DNA of 64,000 bases, taken from Penaeicola halotolerans. GTDB lineage: Bacteria; Bacteroidota; Bacteroidia; Cytophagales; Cyclobacteriaceae. How positions within the stretch are numbered: the stretch's first letter is position 1; each line of letters opens with the position of its first letter. This document shows, piece by piece, positions 52,803 through 61,483 of the stretch. Location of the stretch: NCBI RefSeq assembly GCF_016464625.1, contig NZ_JAEAGO010000002.1:558001-622000 (forward strand), given 5' to 3'. The notes under the pieces were generated by a model. The model worked only from the letters and a program-made list of their open reading frames with translations. It did not search any database and was not told the origin of the DNA. Both the position numbers and the translations under genes were made by a program.

Positions 52803-53738
52803 ATGGACAAACACGTAATCGCCAACAAAATATCTGAAAACAGAAATCCCTGGTTTTCATTTTTTTTACTCATCCTTGTCTCCTTTGGCTGTCTAGTTAT
52901 CTTCCAATCTATCGCTTTTGTCTTAGCTCCACTGATCTTTGGAGTGCCTATGGATGAGATGATCGGTATGATGCAGGGGGCGTCTAGTGGTGAGAAAATG
53001 CTAGAAGTGATGTACCTCTTGCAAGCTATTTCAGCGATTGGAGGATTTATCGTAGGGCCTTTGATCTACTTATGGGTATTGGATAAAGCAAAGGTCAAAG
53101 AACTGCTTCCCTTCAAGGTGACTTCAACCAAACAGCTAGTGATGACGATACCGATCATGTTTGTTTTTATCATCGGGATCTCTTCGATCATTGAATTCAA
53201 TATGAACTTGACTTTCCCTGAGCCATTTGAGTCTTGGGCCAGAGCGCAAGAAGATCAGCTAGCAGAGTTGACCAAAATGCTCACGACTTTCGATGGCTTT
53301 GGGATGTTTTTGGTAGGGATCTTTGTGGTGGCGGTGATTCCTGGTATTGGAGAGGAGTTGCTATTCAGAGGAGTGATGCAGCCCCTACTGATCAAGGCTA
53401 CTAAAAGTCATCATGTGGGTATTTGGCTAGCAGCAATTATATTTGGCTTAATACACATGCAGTTTTATGGAGTGATTCCGAGGATTCTACTTGGTGCAGC
53501 ATTCGGATATTTATACCATTATAGTGGATCTTTGGTCATACCCATGTTGGCTCACTTCTTCAACAATGCTTTTTCACTATCAATGGCTTATTTAGCACAA
53601 TTGGAAATAATAGATCCTGAATTGGCAGAAGGTACTGATGTAGTCAATGTTTACTTCTCGCTATTTGCCCTTGGCTTGTCGATTTATTTTATCTATTTAT
53701 TCAAAAAAACTCATCCATCTAACCAAGCGGTATCATGA
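52803..53738 (+). CDS. CPBP-family intramembrane metalloprotease
   Basis: A 311-residue membrane protein with about seven to eight helices. The three CPBP (CAAX protease/bacteriocin-processing) motifs are intact: EELLFRG (EExxxR), FGLIHMQFYG (FxxxH) and LAHFFNN (HxxxN). Substrate unknown. Its stop overlaps the ATG of the next gene (ATGA). Divergent from dusB. Confidence 0.9.
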   Translation: MDKHVIANKISENRNPWFSFFLLILVSFGCLVIFQSIAFVLAPLIFGVPMDEMIGMMQGASSGEKMLEVMYLLQAISAIGGFIVGPLIYLWVLDKAKVKELLPFKVTSTKQLVMTIPIMFVFIIGISSIIEFNMNLTFPEPFESWARAQEDQLAELTKMLTTFDGFGMFLVGIFVVAVIPGIGEELLFRGVMQPLLIKATKSHHVGIWLAAIIFGLIHMQFYGVIPRILLGAAFGYLYHYSGSLVIPMLAHFFNNAFSLSMAYLAQLEIIDPELAEGTDVVNVYFSLFALGLSIYFIYLFKKTHPSNQAVS

Positions 53739-53938
53739 GCAATTGGCAATCCGTCTTCACTTCTCCCTCTTCTGTACATGCAGAGATCGTGAAGGGCGTG
53801 CTAGAATCTCATGGGATAGCGGCAGTTTTGGTTAATAAGCAGGATTCTTTTTATAAGTTAGGTTACTTAGAAGTACATGTCAGTCAAGAGCAGGTCATGC
53901 TTGCTTTGAAAATTGTAGAAAATGAGATCACGTTTTAA
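53735..53938 (+). CDS. DUF2007-family small protein (putative signal transducing protein)
   Basis: A 67-residue protein of the DUF2007 type: VFTSPSSVHAEIVKGVLESHGI, then AVLVNKQDSFYKLGYLEVHV and an ALKIVENE end. The fold is ferredoxin-like in this family; function unknown. It overlaps both neighbours (4 bases with the protease gene, 17 with cdsA), so the three are surely one transcript. Confidence 0.82.
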   Translation: MSNWQSVFTSPSSVHAEIVKGVLESHGIAAVLVNKQDSFYKLGYLEVHVSQEQVMLALKIVENEITF

Positions 53939-54761
53939 TATCAATAATTATAGTAACCTAGCACAGCGCGTCATAGCCGCCATCATCGGAGGGTCTATCT
54001 TGATAGCAGGGACTATCTATGATCAGTGGCTTTACTTTGCGATATTTTTTGTGATCTGTATGTTGGCTCAGTTGGAATTTTACAAGCTTGTAGGTCTTGA
54101 TGGGATGCTTCCGCTCAAGACTGTAGGTACGATACTAGGCTGTGTGATCTTCACCATGTCTTATTTAGTGGAGCTCAAGCACCTACCAGATAGCTACTAC
54201 TTTCTGATTTTTCCATTGGTATCTATTATTTTCTTTATCAAGCTGTATAAAAAGTCAGACAAGAAACCTTTTACGAGTATTGCATTTACCTTTCTAGGAA
54301 TATTTTATGTAGGGATTCCGTTTGCTTTGCTCAATGTAGCGGCATTTTCTGTCAATGGAATATTTCAATATGAGATCATATTAGGAACGCTCTTTATCCT
54401 TTGGGCAAGTGACTCTGGAGCATATTTTGCAGGCACGAGATTTGGTAAGACTAAGCTGTTTGAACGAATCTCTCCTAAAAAGTCTTGGGAAGGAAGTGTA
54501 GGTGGTGCGATCACCTCATTTGGTGTGGCACTTGTGTTGGCGAGTAAGTTTACCATACTAGACGTCACTCAGTGGATGATCATCACTACGATCATCATCA
54601 TCGCGGGTACGTATGGAGACTTGGTAGAGTCACTGTTCAAAAGAAGCATAGAAATCAAAGATTCAGGCCAAAGTATACCAGGGCATGGGGGCTTTTTAGA
54701 CCGTTTTGATGGTCTTTTATTAGCTTCACCCTTTATTACTGCCTTTCTTAAAATCTTTTAA
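53922..54761 (+). CDS. cdsA: Phosphatidate cytidylyltransferase
   Basis: A 279-residue inner-membrane enzyme that makes CDP-diacylglycerol from phosphatidate and CTP. About eight helices; the family signature is near the C-terminus (YGDLVESLFKRSIEIKDSG then PGHGGFLDRFDGLL), and SDSGAYFAGTRFGKTKLFERISPKKSWEG precedes it. It begins 17 bases inside the DUF2007 gene. With psd downstream it covers the first and last steps from phosphatidate to phosphatidylethanolamine; pssA is not in the window. Confidence 0.95.
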   Translation: MRSRFNINNYSNLAQRVIAAIIGGSILIAGTIYDQWLYFAIFFVICMLAQLEFYKLVGLDGMLPLKTVGTILGCVIFTMSYLVELKHLPDSYYFLIFPLVSIIFFIKLYKKSDKKPFTSIAFTFLGIFYVGIPFALLNVAAFSVNGIFQYEIILGTLFILWASDSGAYFAGTRFGKTKLFERISPKKSWEGSVGGAITSFGVALVLASKFTILDVTQWMIITTIIIIAGTYGDLVESLFKRSIEIKDSGQSIPGHGGFLDRFDGLLLASPFITAFLKIF

Positions 54762-54830
54762 AAGGGAACTCCGTAATAGAATAAAAAGAACTAATATTGC
54801 ATTAAATTTAGTACTACAACATAACCCAAT

Positions 54831-56108
54831 ATGGCTTATATAGAACCTGCTCCGATCAAGGATAGAGAAAATCCACTGGAGTCAATGATGTCGAGGTTTA
54901 ACATTGCTGCTGAAAAGCTAGGGCTTGAAGAGCAAGTGTATAACGTACTCAAAAATCCAGCAAAACAAGTTATCGTATCACTTCCTATCACCATGGACAA
55001 TGGTAAGATAGAAGTGTTTGAAGGCATTAGAGTGATCCACTCTAATATCTTAGGTCCTGCCAAAGGTGGGATCAGATTTGCGCCTGATGTACACCTCGAT
55101 GAGGTGAGGGCTCTCGCTGCATGGATGACATGGAAATGTGCTGTAGTAGATATCCCTTATGGTGGTGGTAAAGGGGGCGTAAGATGTAATCCTCGTGAAA
55201 TGTCAGCGGGTGAAATCGAGCGACTCATGAGAGCTTATACCCTAGCCATGATTGATGTGTTTGGCCCGGATAAGGATATCCCAGCGCCTGATATGGGTAC
55301 AGGACCTCGTGAGATGGCTTGGCTCATGGACGAATACTCTAAGTCACATGGGATGACTGTCAATGCAGTAGTGACGGGTAAGCCACTTGTATTGGGAGGA
55401 TCTCTCGGTCGTACAGAAGCTACAGGTAGAGGGGTGATGGTTTCTGCACTTGCGGCTATGGAAAAATTAAAAATCAACCCTTATCAAGCTACATGTGCGG
55501 TACAAGGCTTCGGAAACGTAGGTTCTTGGGCAGCGATCTTGCTTGAAGAGAGAGGACTTAAAGTCGTAGCGATATCAGATATCTCTGGTGCTTATCATAA
55601 TAGCAATGGTATCAATATCCAAGAAGCGATCGCTTATAGAGATAATAATAAAGGAACACTTGAAGGGTACAAAGGTGCTGAAAAACTCAGCACGCCAGGC
55701 GAGCTACTCGAACTAGATGTAGATGTACTCGTACCTGCAGCAGTAGAAGATGTGATCACTACCGCCAATGCGGATAAGATCAAAGCTAAGCTGATCGTAG
55801 AAGGTGCCAATGGACCTACTTCAGCTAAGGCAGATCAAATCCTTGTAGACAAAGGTGTGATGTCAGTACCTGATATCTTGGCCAATGCTGGAGGAGTGAC
55901 AGTGTCTTACTTTGAGTGGGTACAAAACAGACTGGGCTACAAGTGGACTGCAGAAAGGGTCAACAGAAGATCTGATAGGATCATGAAGGATGCTTTCCAG
56001 AATGTCTACAAAGCTGCACAGCAATATGATGTTCCATTGAGAATTGCTGCTTACATAGTAGCTATCGATAAGGTAGCCAAGACGTATAAGTTCAGAGGAG
56101 GATTCTAA
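54831..56108 (+). CDS. Glutamate dehydrogenase (Glu/Leu/Phe/Val dehydrogenase family)
   Basis: A 425-residue enzyme that interconverts glutamate and 2-oxoglutarate plus ammonia. The Gly-rich substrate region is KGGIRFAPDVHLDEVRALA, then MTWKCAVVDIPYGGGKGGV with the catalytic Lys, and PAPDMGTGPREMAW; the Rossmann motif is VQGFGNVGSWAAILL. Length and N-terminus fit the hexameric catabolic/archaeal-like group; cofactor choice cannot be settled by eye. A TAATATTG resembling a -7 box ends 31 bases before the ATG. A hairpin terminator follows. Confidence 0.93.
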   Translation: MAYIEPAPIKDRENPLESMMSRFNIAAEKLGLEEQVYNVLKNPAKQVIVSLPITMDNGKIEVFEGIRVIHSNILGPAKGGIRFAPDVHLDEVRALAAWMTWKCAVVDIPYGGGKGGVRCNPREMSAGEIERLMRAYTLAMIDVFGPDKDIPAPDMGTGPREMAWLMDEYSKSHGMTVNAVVTGKPLVLGGSLGRTEATGRGVMVSALAAMEKLKINPYQATCAVQGFGNVGSWAAILLEERGLKVVAISDISGAYHNSNGINIQEAIAYRDNNKGTLEGYKGAEKLSTPGELLELDVDVLVPAAVEDVITTANADKIKAKLIVEGANGPTSAKADQILVDKGVMSVPDILANAGGVTVSYFEWVQNRLGYKWTAERVNRRSDRIMKDAFQNVYKAAQQYDVPLRIAAYIVAIDKVAKTYKFRGGF

Positions 56109-56133
56109 TACTCGAACATATTTGTTAAATTTG

Positions 56134-56163
56134 AAGGTGTGTTCGTGAGAGCACACCTTTTTT
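56134..56163 (+). terminator. Terminator after glutamate dehydrogenase
   Basis: Stem AAGGTGTG / CACACCTT with a ten-base loop and a T-run. Confidence 0.82.
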
Positions 56164-56212
56164 ACTTTTGGTTCAGTGGCAAAGCTGCTGATTTGAAACA
56201 AAACATAAAAAC

Positions 56213-56875
56213 ATGAAAATACACAGAGAAGGTCACACATTGCTTTTTGTCTTACTCATCGTCTTGACAGTCATTAATGGTCTGGTCAATTACTTTTTTC
56301 CTGGAGAAGACACTTTATCTAAAGTAGTGCTATTGGTCAGTATATTATTTTATCTGATCATTTTGCAGTTCTTTAGAGTGCCTTATGTCAATACACCTCA
56401 AGATCCTAACTTAGTGTATGCACCCGCAGATGGCAAGGTAGTAGTCATAGAAGAGACAGAAGAAACAGAATATTTTCAAGGCAAGCGTAAGCAAGTGTCA
56501 ATCTTCATGTCTCCAATCAACGTCCATGTCAATAAAAGCCCTGTGACAGGTCAAGTAAAATACTTCAAATACCATCCGGGTAAATACCTAGTGGCATGGC
56601 ACCCAAAGTCAAGTACTGAAAATGAGCGTACTACGATGGTGATCGAAACTGCTCAAAAGACTGAGTTGCTTTTAAGACAAGTAGCAGGTGCTTTGGCTAA
56701 GCGGATCAAGTGGTATGTCAAAGAGGGAGACTTGCTTCCTCAAGGTGGTGAGTTTGGCTTTATCAAGTTTGGCTCAAGAGTAGATATCTACCTCCCACTG
56801 GATGCAGAGATCACTGTTGATTTGCAGCAAAAAACGAAAGGTGGGCGCACTGTCATCGCTAAGCTAAATCAGTAA
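56213..56875 (+). CDS. psd: Phosphatidylserine decarboxylase proenzyme
   Basis: A 220-residue pyruvoyl enzyme that makes phosphatidylethanolamine. It is the short form: two N-terminal helices (about 10-50), VYAPADGKVVVIEE, IFMSPINVHVNKSPVTG with conserved His, GKYLVAWHPKSSTENER, and the self-cleavage site GS in FIKFGSRVDIYLP (about residue 187). The serine becomes the pyruvoyl group. It is preceded by the glutamate dehydrogenase terminator, so it must have its own promoter, which I could not see. Confidence 0.94.
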   Translation: MKIHREGHTLLFVLLIVLTVINGLVNYFFPGEDTLSKVVLLVSILFYLIILQFFRVPYVNTPQDPNLVYAPADGKVVVIEETEETEYFQGKRKQVSIFMSPINVHVNKSPVTGQVKYFKYHPGKYLVAWHPKSSTENERTTMVIETAQKTELLLRQVAGALAKRIKWYVKEGDLLPQGGEFGFIKFGSRVDIYLPLDAEITVDLQQKTKGGRTVIAKLNQ

Positions 56876-56896
56876 TTTATCCAAATTTATACATCG

Positions 56897-56933
56897 AAAA
56901 AGGCAATCTATCAACTGATGGATTGCCTTTTTC
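56897..56933. terminator. Bidirectional terminator between psd and the E1 gene
   Basis: A 16-bp stem with one G-U pair (AAAAAGGCAATCTATC / GATGGATTGCCTTTTT) and loop AACT, symmetric A- and T-runs. Confidence 0.9.
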
Positions 56934-56952
56934 TTTTATGATCGACTAGCAT

Positions 56953-58932
56953 TTAATAATCTAGGAGTTGCTGTAGCTTCATTTTAAAACGTGCCTTTGG
57001 AAGGAAGTTTTGTTCTAAGCTAGGCGCAAAAGGAACGGGTGTATCGAGTGAGGCTTCTCTCATCACAGGTGCATCTAGTAGCTCGAAACAATGTTCACTT
57101 ATCCAAGCGGCTATTTCTGCACCGATCCCTCCCGTGAGACAGTCTTCATGAAGGATGAGTACTTTTCCAGTTTTGGCCACTGTAGCTTTTACGGCTTCTT
57201 TGTCCCATGGAAGAAGCGTTCGTAAATCTAGGATGTCTGCCGATATTTGGAGTTCTTCCACTGCTTGTTTTGCCCAGTGAACGCCCATACCATAAGTGAT
57301 GATACTCACATCGGAGCCAGCGACTGCAAGGTTAGCTTTACCGATTTCTACAGTGTAGTAGTCATCAGGGATATCCTCACTGATCGCTCTGTAGAGTGCT
57401 TTGTGTTCAAAGTAGAGATATGGGTTAGGATCTTCAAGAGCTGCATTGAGTAGTCCTTTGGCATCATATGGGTTAGACGGATAGACGATCTTGAGTCCAG
57501 GTGTATGAAAAAACCAAGCCTCATTGGACTGAGAGTGAAATGGCCCAGCAGCTACACCTGCTCCTGTGGGCATTCTGACGACTACATCTGCATTTTGTCC
57601 CCAGCGATAGTGGATTTTTGCTAGGTTATTGATGATTTGATTAAAGCCACAAGTGACAAAGTCCGCAAATTGCATTTCGACCATTGACTTGTATCCTTTG
57701 ATAGAAAGCCCTAGAGCTGCGCCGATGATCGCAGATTCGCATAGAGGCGTATTACGCACGCGATCTCTCCCATATTTCCCAACAAATCCTTCTGTGATTT
57801 TAAATGCCCCACCATACTCTGCGATGTCTTGTCCCATGAGGATCAGCTTATCATGCCGCTCCATATTTTGGTGAAGACTATCAGATATCGCGTCTATGAA
57901 TCTTTTGTTAGATTTTTTATCTGTAGCAGGAGTGATTACCTTTTGATCAAAAGGGTAAAAAAGGTCTGCGACTTCTTCTGCTGTATAAGGCGTGATTGGC
58001 TCTTCTTCAAAGGCGATTTTGAGTCCAGCCTCTATTTCTTTTTTGATTCCTTGCCTAATCTTATCCTTAGTAGCTGAAGTGATTACCTGCTCTTTTAGTA
58101 GGTAATTCTCGAAGTTTTCTACTGGATCTTTTTTTGCCCACTCTTCAAAGAGGTGTGGAGGAACGTACTTGGTACCAGAGGCCTCTTCATGTCCACGCAT
58201 CCTGAAGGTGATCGCTTCCACTAAGATAGGTCTTGGATTTTGGCGTAAGTCTTCTGCCAGCGTTTTGATACAGTCATACATGGCCAAGACATTATTGCCA
58301 TCGACTTGTATGGTTTCGATCCCGTAGCCAGGTCCTTTGTCTATAAACTGCTTGAATCTATACTGCTCTTGATGTGGAGTAGAGAGTCCGTAGCCATTAT
58401 TTTCTACTACGAAGATTACGGGTAGTTGCCATACAGCAGCGACATTCACACCTTCATGAAAATCTCCCTCAGAACTTGCTCCATCACCCGTGAAGACGAG
58501 TGATATTTTTTGCTCTTTAGCCAGCTTATGTGCTAAAGCTATTCCGTCTGCAATGGCTAGTTGAGGACCTAGGTGTGAGATCATCCCTACGACATGATAA
58601 TCGGCCGCACCAAAGTGAAACGAGCGATCACGCCCTTTAGTGAAACCTGATTTTTTACCCTGAAACTGTGCAAAAAGCCGCGCTAGTGGAAGCCCTCTAC
58701 CTGTGAATACTCCGAGGTTTCGATGCATGGGTAAGATGTACTCATCAGGTGCTAGCGCTAGTACAGAGCCTATGGATATAGCTTCTTGTCCCCAGCCACT
58801 AAACCATTTGCTGATTTTGCCTTGCCTGAGCAAAATGAGCATCTTCTCCTCTATCAAGCGAGGCATCAGAAGTGCTTCATAAAGTTTCAGGAGTGTCTGA
58901 TCATCGTACTGCTTGCGATCAAAAGTCATCAT
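56953..58932 (-). CDS. 2-oxoacid dehydrogenase E1, fused alpha and beta subunits
   Basis: A protein of about 659 residues carrying both E1 halves. Alpha half: LPMHRNLGVFTGRGLPL, the ThDP motif GDGASSEGDFHEGVN through VVENNGYG, and FRMRGHEEASGTKY. Beta half begins near residue 345: LMGQDIAEYGGAFKITEGF, NTPLCESAIIGAALG, MPTGAGVAAGPFHSQSNE and LILHEDCLTGGIGAEIAAWI. The order fits branched-chain 2-oxoacid dehydrogenase (with E2 and E3 elsewhere); pyruvate or another 2-oxoacid cannot be excluded. I choose the ATG pair at 58929-58932; an in-frame upstream start would add 18 unconserved residues. Confidence 0.9.
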   Translation of the reverse strand: MMTFDRKQYDDQTLLKLYEALLMPRLIEEKMLILLRQGKISKWFSGWGQEAISIGSVLALAPDEYILPMHRNLGVFTGRGLPLARLFAQFQGKKSGFTKGRDRSFHFGAADYHVVGMISHLGPQLAIADGIALAHKLAKEQKISLVFTGDGASSEGDFHEGVNVAAVWQLPVIFVVENNGYGLSTPHQEQYRFKQFIDKGPGYGIETIQVDGNNVLAMYDCIKTLAEDLRQNPRPILVEAITFRMRGHEEASGTKYVPPHLFEEWAKKDPVENFENYLLKEQVITSATKDKIRQGIKKEIEAGLKIAFEEEPITPYTAEEVADLFYPFDQKVITPATDKKSNKRFIDAISDSLHQNMERHDKLILMGQDIAEYGGAFKITEGFVGKYGRDRVRNTPLCESAIIGAALGLSIKGYKSMVEMQFADFVTCGFNQIINNLAKIHYRWGQNADVVVRMPTGAGVAAGPFHSQSNEAWFFHTPGLKIVYPSNPYDAKGLLNAALEDPNPYLYFEHKALYRAISEDIPDDYYTVEIGKANLAVAGSDVSIITYGMGVHWAKQAVEELQISADILDLRTLLPWDKEAVKATVAKTGKVLILHEDCLTGGIGAEIAAWISEHCFELLDAPVMREASLDTPVPFAPSLEQNFLPKARFKMKLQQLLDY

Positions 58933-59043
58933 AGGTGCTTGGGTTAGATTCCGATTTGAATTTACCAATCTATCCACAAGCCACAAGTCTGACCGCTGAA
59001 ATAATTTTTTTCATTTCTTTCTTACTGTTTAGTATCTTTATCT

Positions 59044-59565
59044 ATGGCTACAGAAAATGTGACATCCAATCCTTTTTTATTCAAATTCCAAGATTATCTC
59101 TGGGAGATAGTCTCTTGGTTTTGCTTGCTCATTTTTCTATACTATGCATGGCAGTACCAAGTGATGGCAGATGGTGAGACAGTGCCAGTACACTTCAATC
59201 TTAAGGGTGAACCAGATCGGTTTGGGGATGCCTCTGAGATGAATGTTCTCACTATTGTCTCTATATTTATCTTTTTGCTATTTAGCGCATTGATCTATTT
59301 CGCTCCTAAGATGCGCGTCAATATGCCTGGAGAAATCACAGGTGAAAACTTGATCAAAGCCCGACTAATCTTAAGAAGTTTTATGCGGCTGATGCGCTTA
59401 GTTTTATTGATACTTTTTAGCGCCTTGCTTTATAATCAGTTTGCTTTTTTGATAGAAGGAATGACAGAGATTTCTACCATGTTTTTAATCTTCGGGTTTA
59501 TTGTACTTGACATGATCTTACTTGTTACTTTGTTAGTTCGGATCAGTTCATTGACTAGCAAGTAA
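59044..59565 (+). CDS. DUF1648-domain membrane protein
   Basis: A 173-residue protein with four hydrophobic helices (about 18-38, 70-90, 112-132 and 141-165). The DUF1648 motif PVHFNLKGEPDRFGD lies at about 48-62, after the first helix. Function unknown; related domains occur in SdpI-type immunity proteins, but no SdpC partner is nearby. A TATCTTTA sequence ends only three bases before the ATG, so the mRNA may have almost no leader. A 149-base gap to the next gene holds a weak hairpin. Confidence 0.75.
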   Translation: MATENVTSNPFLFKFQDYLWEIVSWFCLLIFLYYAWQYQVMADGETVPVHFNLKGEPDRFGDASEMNVLTIVSIFIFLLFSALIYFAPKMRVNMPGEITGENLIKARLILRSFMRLMRLVLLILFSALLYNQFAFLIEGMTEISTMFLIFGFIVLDMILLVTLLVRISSLTSK

Positions 59566-59714
59566 GGGTTTATATTGATTGTGATTATTGTTGTAGAATT
59601 TTTATCGGATACTTTTTGAGTAAAGAGTCTATTGACTCAGGATTTTTTCTGCTTGTTCGGATGTTAATATCCGAGCTAAAGCCTTAATTTTAAGTTTTAA
59701 ATAAAAGTCTTTTC

Positions 59715-60968
59715 ATGATAAAATTTGAGCATTTTGAATTGGCCAATGGCCTTAAAGTCTATGTCCATGAGGATCATAGTACTCCGATGGCTGTTCTCAA
59801 TTTATTATACAATGTAGGGGCGAGAGATGAGTTGGCAGATAAGACTGGATTTGCACATTTGTTTGAACACCTGATGTTTGGAGGCTCGGTCAATGTACCT
59901 AGCTTTGACGAACCACTACAGTTGGTAGGAGGAGAAAATAATGCTTTTACCAATAATGATATCACTAACTATTATATCACTTTACCAGCTGCAAATTTAG
60001 AGACTGCATTCTGGTTGGAGTCTGACCGCATGCTAAGTCTCTCCTTTGACCCAGAGGTACTAGAAGTACAGCGCAAGGTGGTCATAGAGGAGTTTAAGCA
60101 GCGCTATCTCAACCAACCCTATGGTGATGTATGGCTTAAATTGAGACCTTTGGCTTATCAAGAGCATCCTTATCGATGGGCTACTATCGGCAAAGAGATC
60201 AGTCATATAGAAGAGGCTACGATGGAAGATGTCAAGTCCTTTTTCAAAACGCACTATATACCTAACAATGCCTACTTAGTGATCGCTGGAGATGTCACAC
60301 TAGAGGAGGCAAAACGACTCACAGAAAAATGGTTTGGTGGCATACCTGCTGGTAAATTATCATCTAAAAACTGGCCGAAAGAACCAAAGCAAAATAAAAA
60401 GAGAATCCTAGAAGTATCGGCAGAGGTACCTTCGGATGCACTTTACATGACTTTTCATATGTGTGGTAGACTAGATGCAGACTATTATGCTACGGATCTG
60501 ATGAGTGAGGTACTCGGCAGAGGGAAGTCTTCTAGGCTTTTTAAAGAGCTTGTCAAAGAAAAGCGCGTATTCAACTCGATCAGTGCCTATATCACAGGAA
60601 GTGTAGATCCAGGGTTATTGGTGATTTCTGGTAAGCTCAATGATGGCTTTGATACGGTAGCCGCTGAGAAGGCTGTATGGGAAGTCATTCAAAAAATGCG
60701 AGAAGAAGGCATCCAAAAAGAAGAGCTTGAAAAAACTCAAAATCAAGCGGAAGCAGCCTTGCAGTTTGGAGAAGTGGAGTTACTCAATCGAGCCATGAAC
60801 TTGGCCATAGCAGCCGCCATGGGTAGGCCTAACTTGGTCAATGAAGAGCCGCAGCTCATCAATGCTGTCACGGTAGCGGATGTCAATAGACTGGCCAAAG
60901 AAATACTTATAGAAGAAAACTGCTCAGTGCTCTACTACAATGCACAGAAGACAGTAGAGGTAATCTAA
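59715..60968 (+). CDS. M16 zinc peptidase (insulinase/pitrilysin family)
   Basis: A 417-residue peptidase. The inverted zinc motif HLFEH is in TGFAHLFEHLMFGGS (residues about 50-54), with the third ligand Glu in RKVVIEEFKQRY (about 126). It has the single N- and C-domain size of the M16B group. No signal peptide, so cytoplasmic. Many Bacteroidota have two adjacent M16 genes; only one is here. ispF follows within 14 bases. Confidence 0.93.
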   Translation: MIKFEHFELANGLKVYVHEDHSTPMAVLNLLYNVGARDELADKTGFAHLFEHLMFGGSVNVPSFDEPLQLVGGENNAFTNNDITNYYITLPAANLETAFWLESDRMLSLSFDPEVLEVQRKVVIEEFKQRYLNQPYGDVWLKLRPLAYQEHPYRWATIGKEISHIEEATMEDVKSFFKTHYIPNNAYLVIAGDVTLEEAKRLTEKWFGGIPAGKLSSKNWPKEPKQNKKRILEVSAEVPSDALYMTFHMCGRLDADYYATDLMSEVLGRGKSSRLFKELVKEKRVFNSISAYITGSVDPGLLVISGKLNDGFDTVAAEKAVWEVIQKMREEGIQKEELEKTQNQAEAALQFGEVELLNRAMNLAIAAAMGRPNLVNEEPQLINAVTVADVNRLAKEILIEENCSVLYYNAQKTVEVI

Positions 60969-60982
60969 TCAACTTGAACGAT

Positions 60983-61483
60983 ATGAATTTTAGAATAGGA
61001 TTTGGCTATGATGTGCACCAGTTGGTGGAGGGAAAGGACTTTTGGCTCGGGGGCATCAAAGTGCCTCATACCAAAGGTGCCGTAGGTCACTCAGATGCAG
61101 ATGTGCTTATTCATGTCATCTGTGACGCACTATTAGGAGCGGCTAATCTTCGAGATATTGGCTATCACTTTTCTGATAAAGATCCTAAATATAAAGGCAT
61201 TGACAGCAAAATACTCCTCAAAGAGGTGATGGCACTACTCAGAAAGCACCACTATGAAGTGGGCAATATCGATACGACTATTTGTCTACAGCTCCCTAAG
61301 GTAAATCCACATATCGAAGAGATGAAGCAAGTCTTATCGGATGTCATGGCAGTAGCTGTTCAGGACATTTCTATCAAAGCGACTACTACGGAGCAGTTGG
61401 GATTTGTAGGAAGACAAGAGGGAGTATCTGCTTACTGCGTGGCCTTGATATACAAAGTCGAGCCAAATCATGAGCGCAATTGA
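60983..61483 (+). CDS. ispF: 2-C-methyl-D-erythritol 2,4-cyclodiphosphate synthase
   Basis: A trimeric enzyme of about 166 residues in the MEP isoprenoid pathway. Metal ligands are in GFGYDVHQL (Asp, His) and the later His of GHSDADVLIHVICDALLGA; DIGYHFSDKDPKYKGIDS and IKATTTEQLGFVGRQEG are signatures. I choose the ATG giving NFRIGFGYDVH over a TTG nine bases upstream. Its 3' end overlaps mnmD by 14 bases. Confidence 0.97.
   Translation: MNFRIGFGYDVHQLVEGKDFWLGGIKVPHTKGAVGHSDADVLIHVICDALLGAANLRDIGYHFSDKDPKYKGIDSKILLKEVMALLRKHHYEVGNIDTTICLQLPKVNPHIEEMKQVLSDVMAVAVQDISIKATTTEQLGFVGRQEGVSAYCVALIYKVEPNHERN

Noticed and set aside
52803-53738. CPBP protease as a phage abortive-infection or bacteriocin immunity gene
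   Set aside because: The context is lipid synthesis and tRNA modification, with no defence or bacteriocin genes nearby.
59044-59565. DUF1648 protein as an SdpI-type immunity protein
   Set aside because: It lacks the full SdpI domain set and there is no toxin gene beside it.
59625-59648. GAGTC-TATT-GACTC hairpin with a later T-run, as terminator of the DUF1648 gene
   Set aside because: Stem of only five bases; too weak to list as a terminator.
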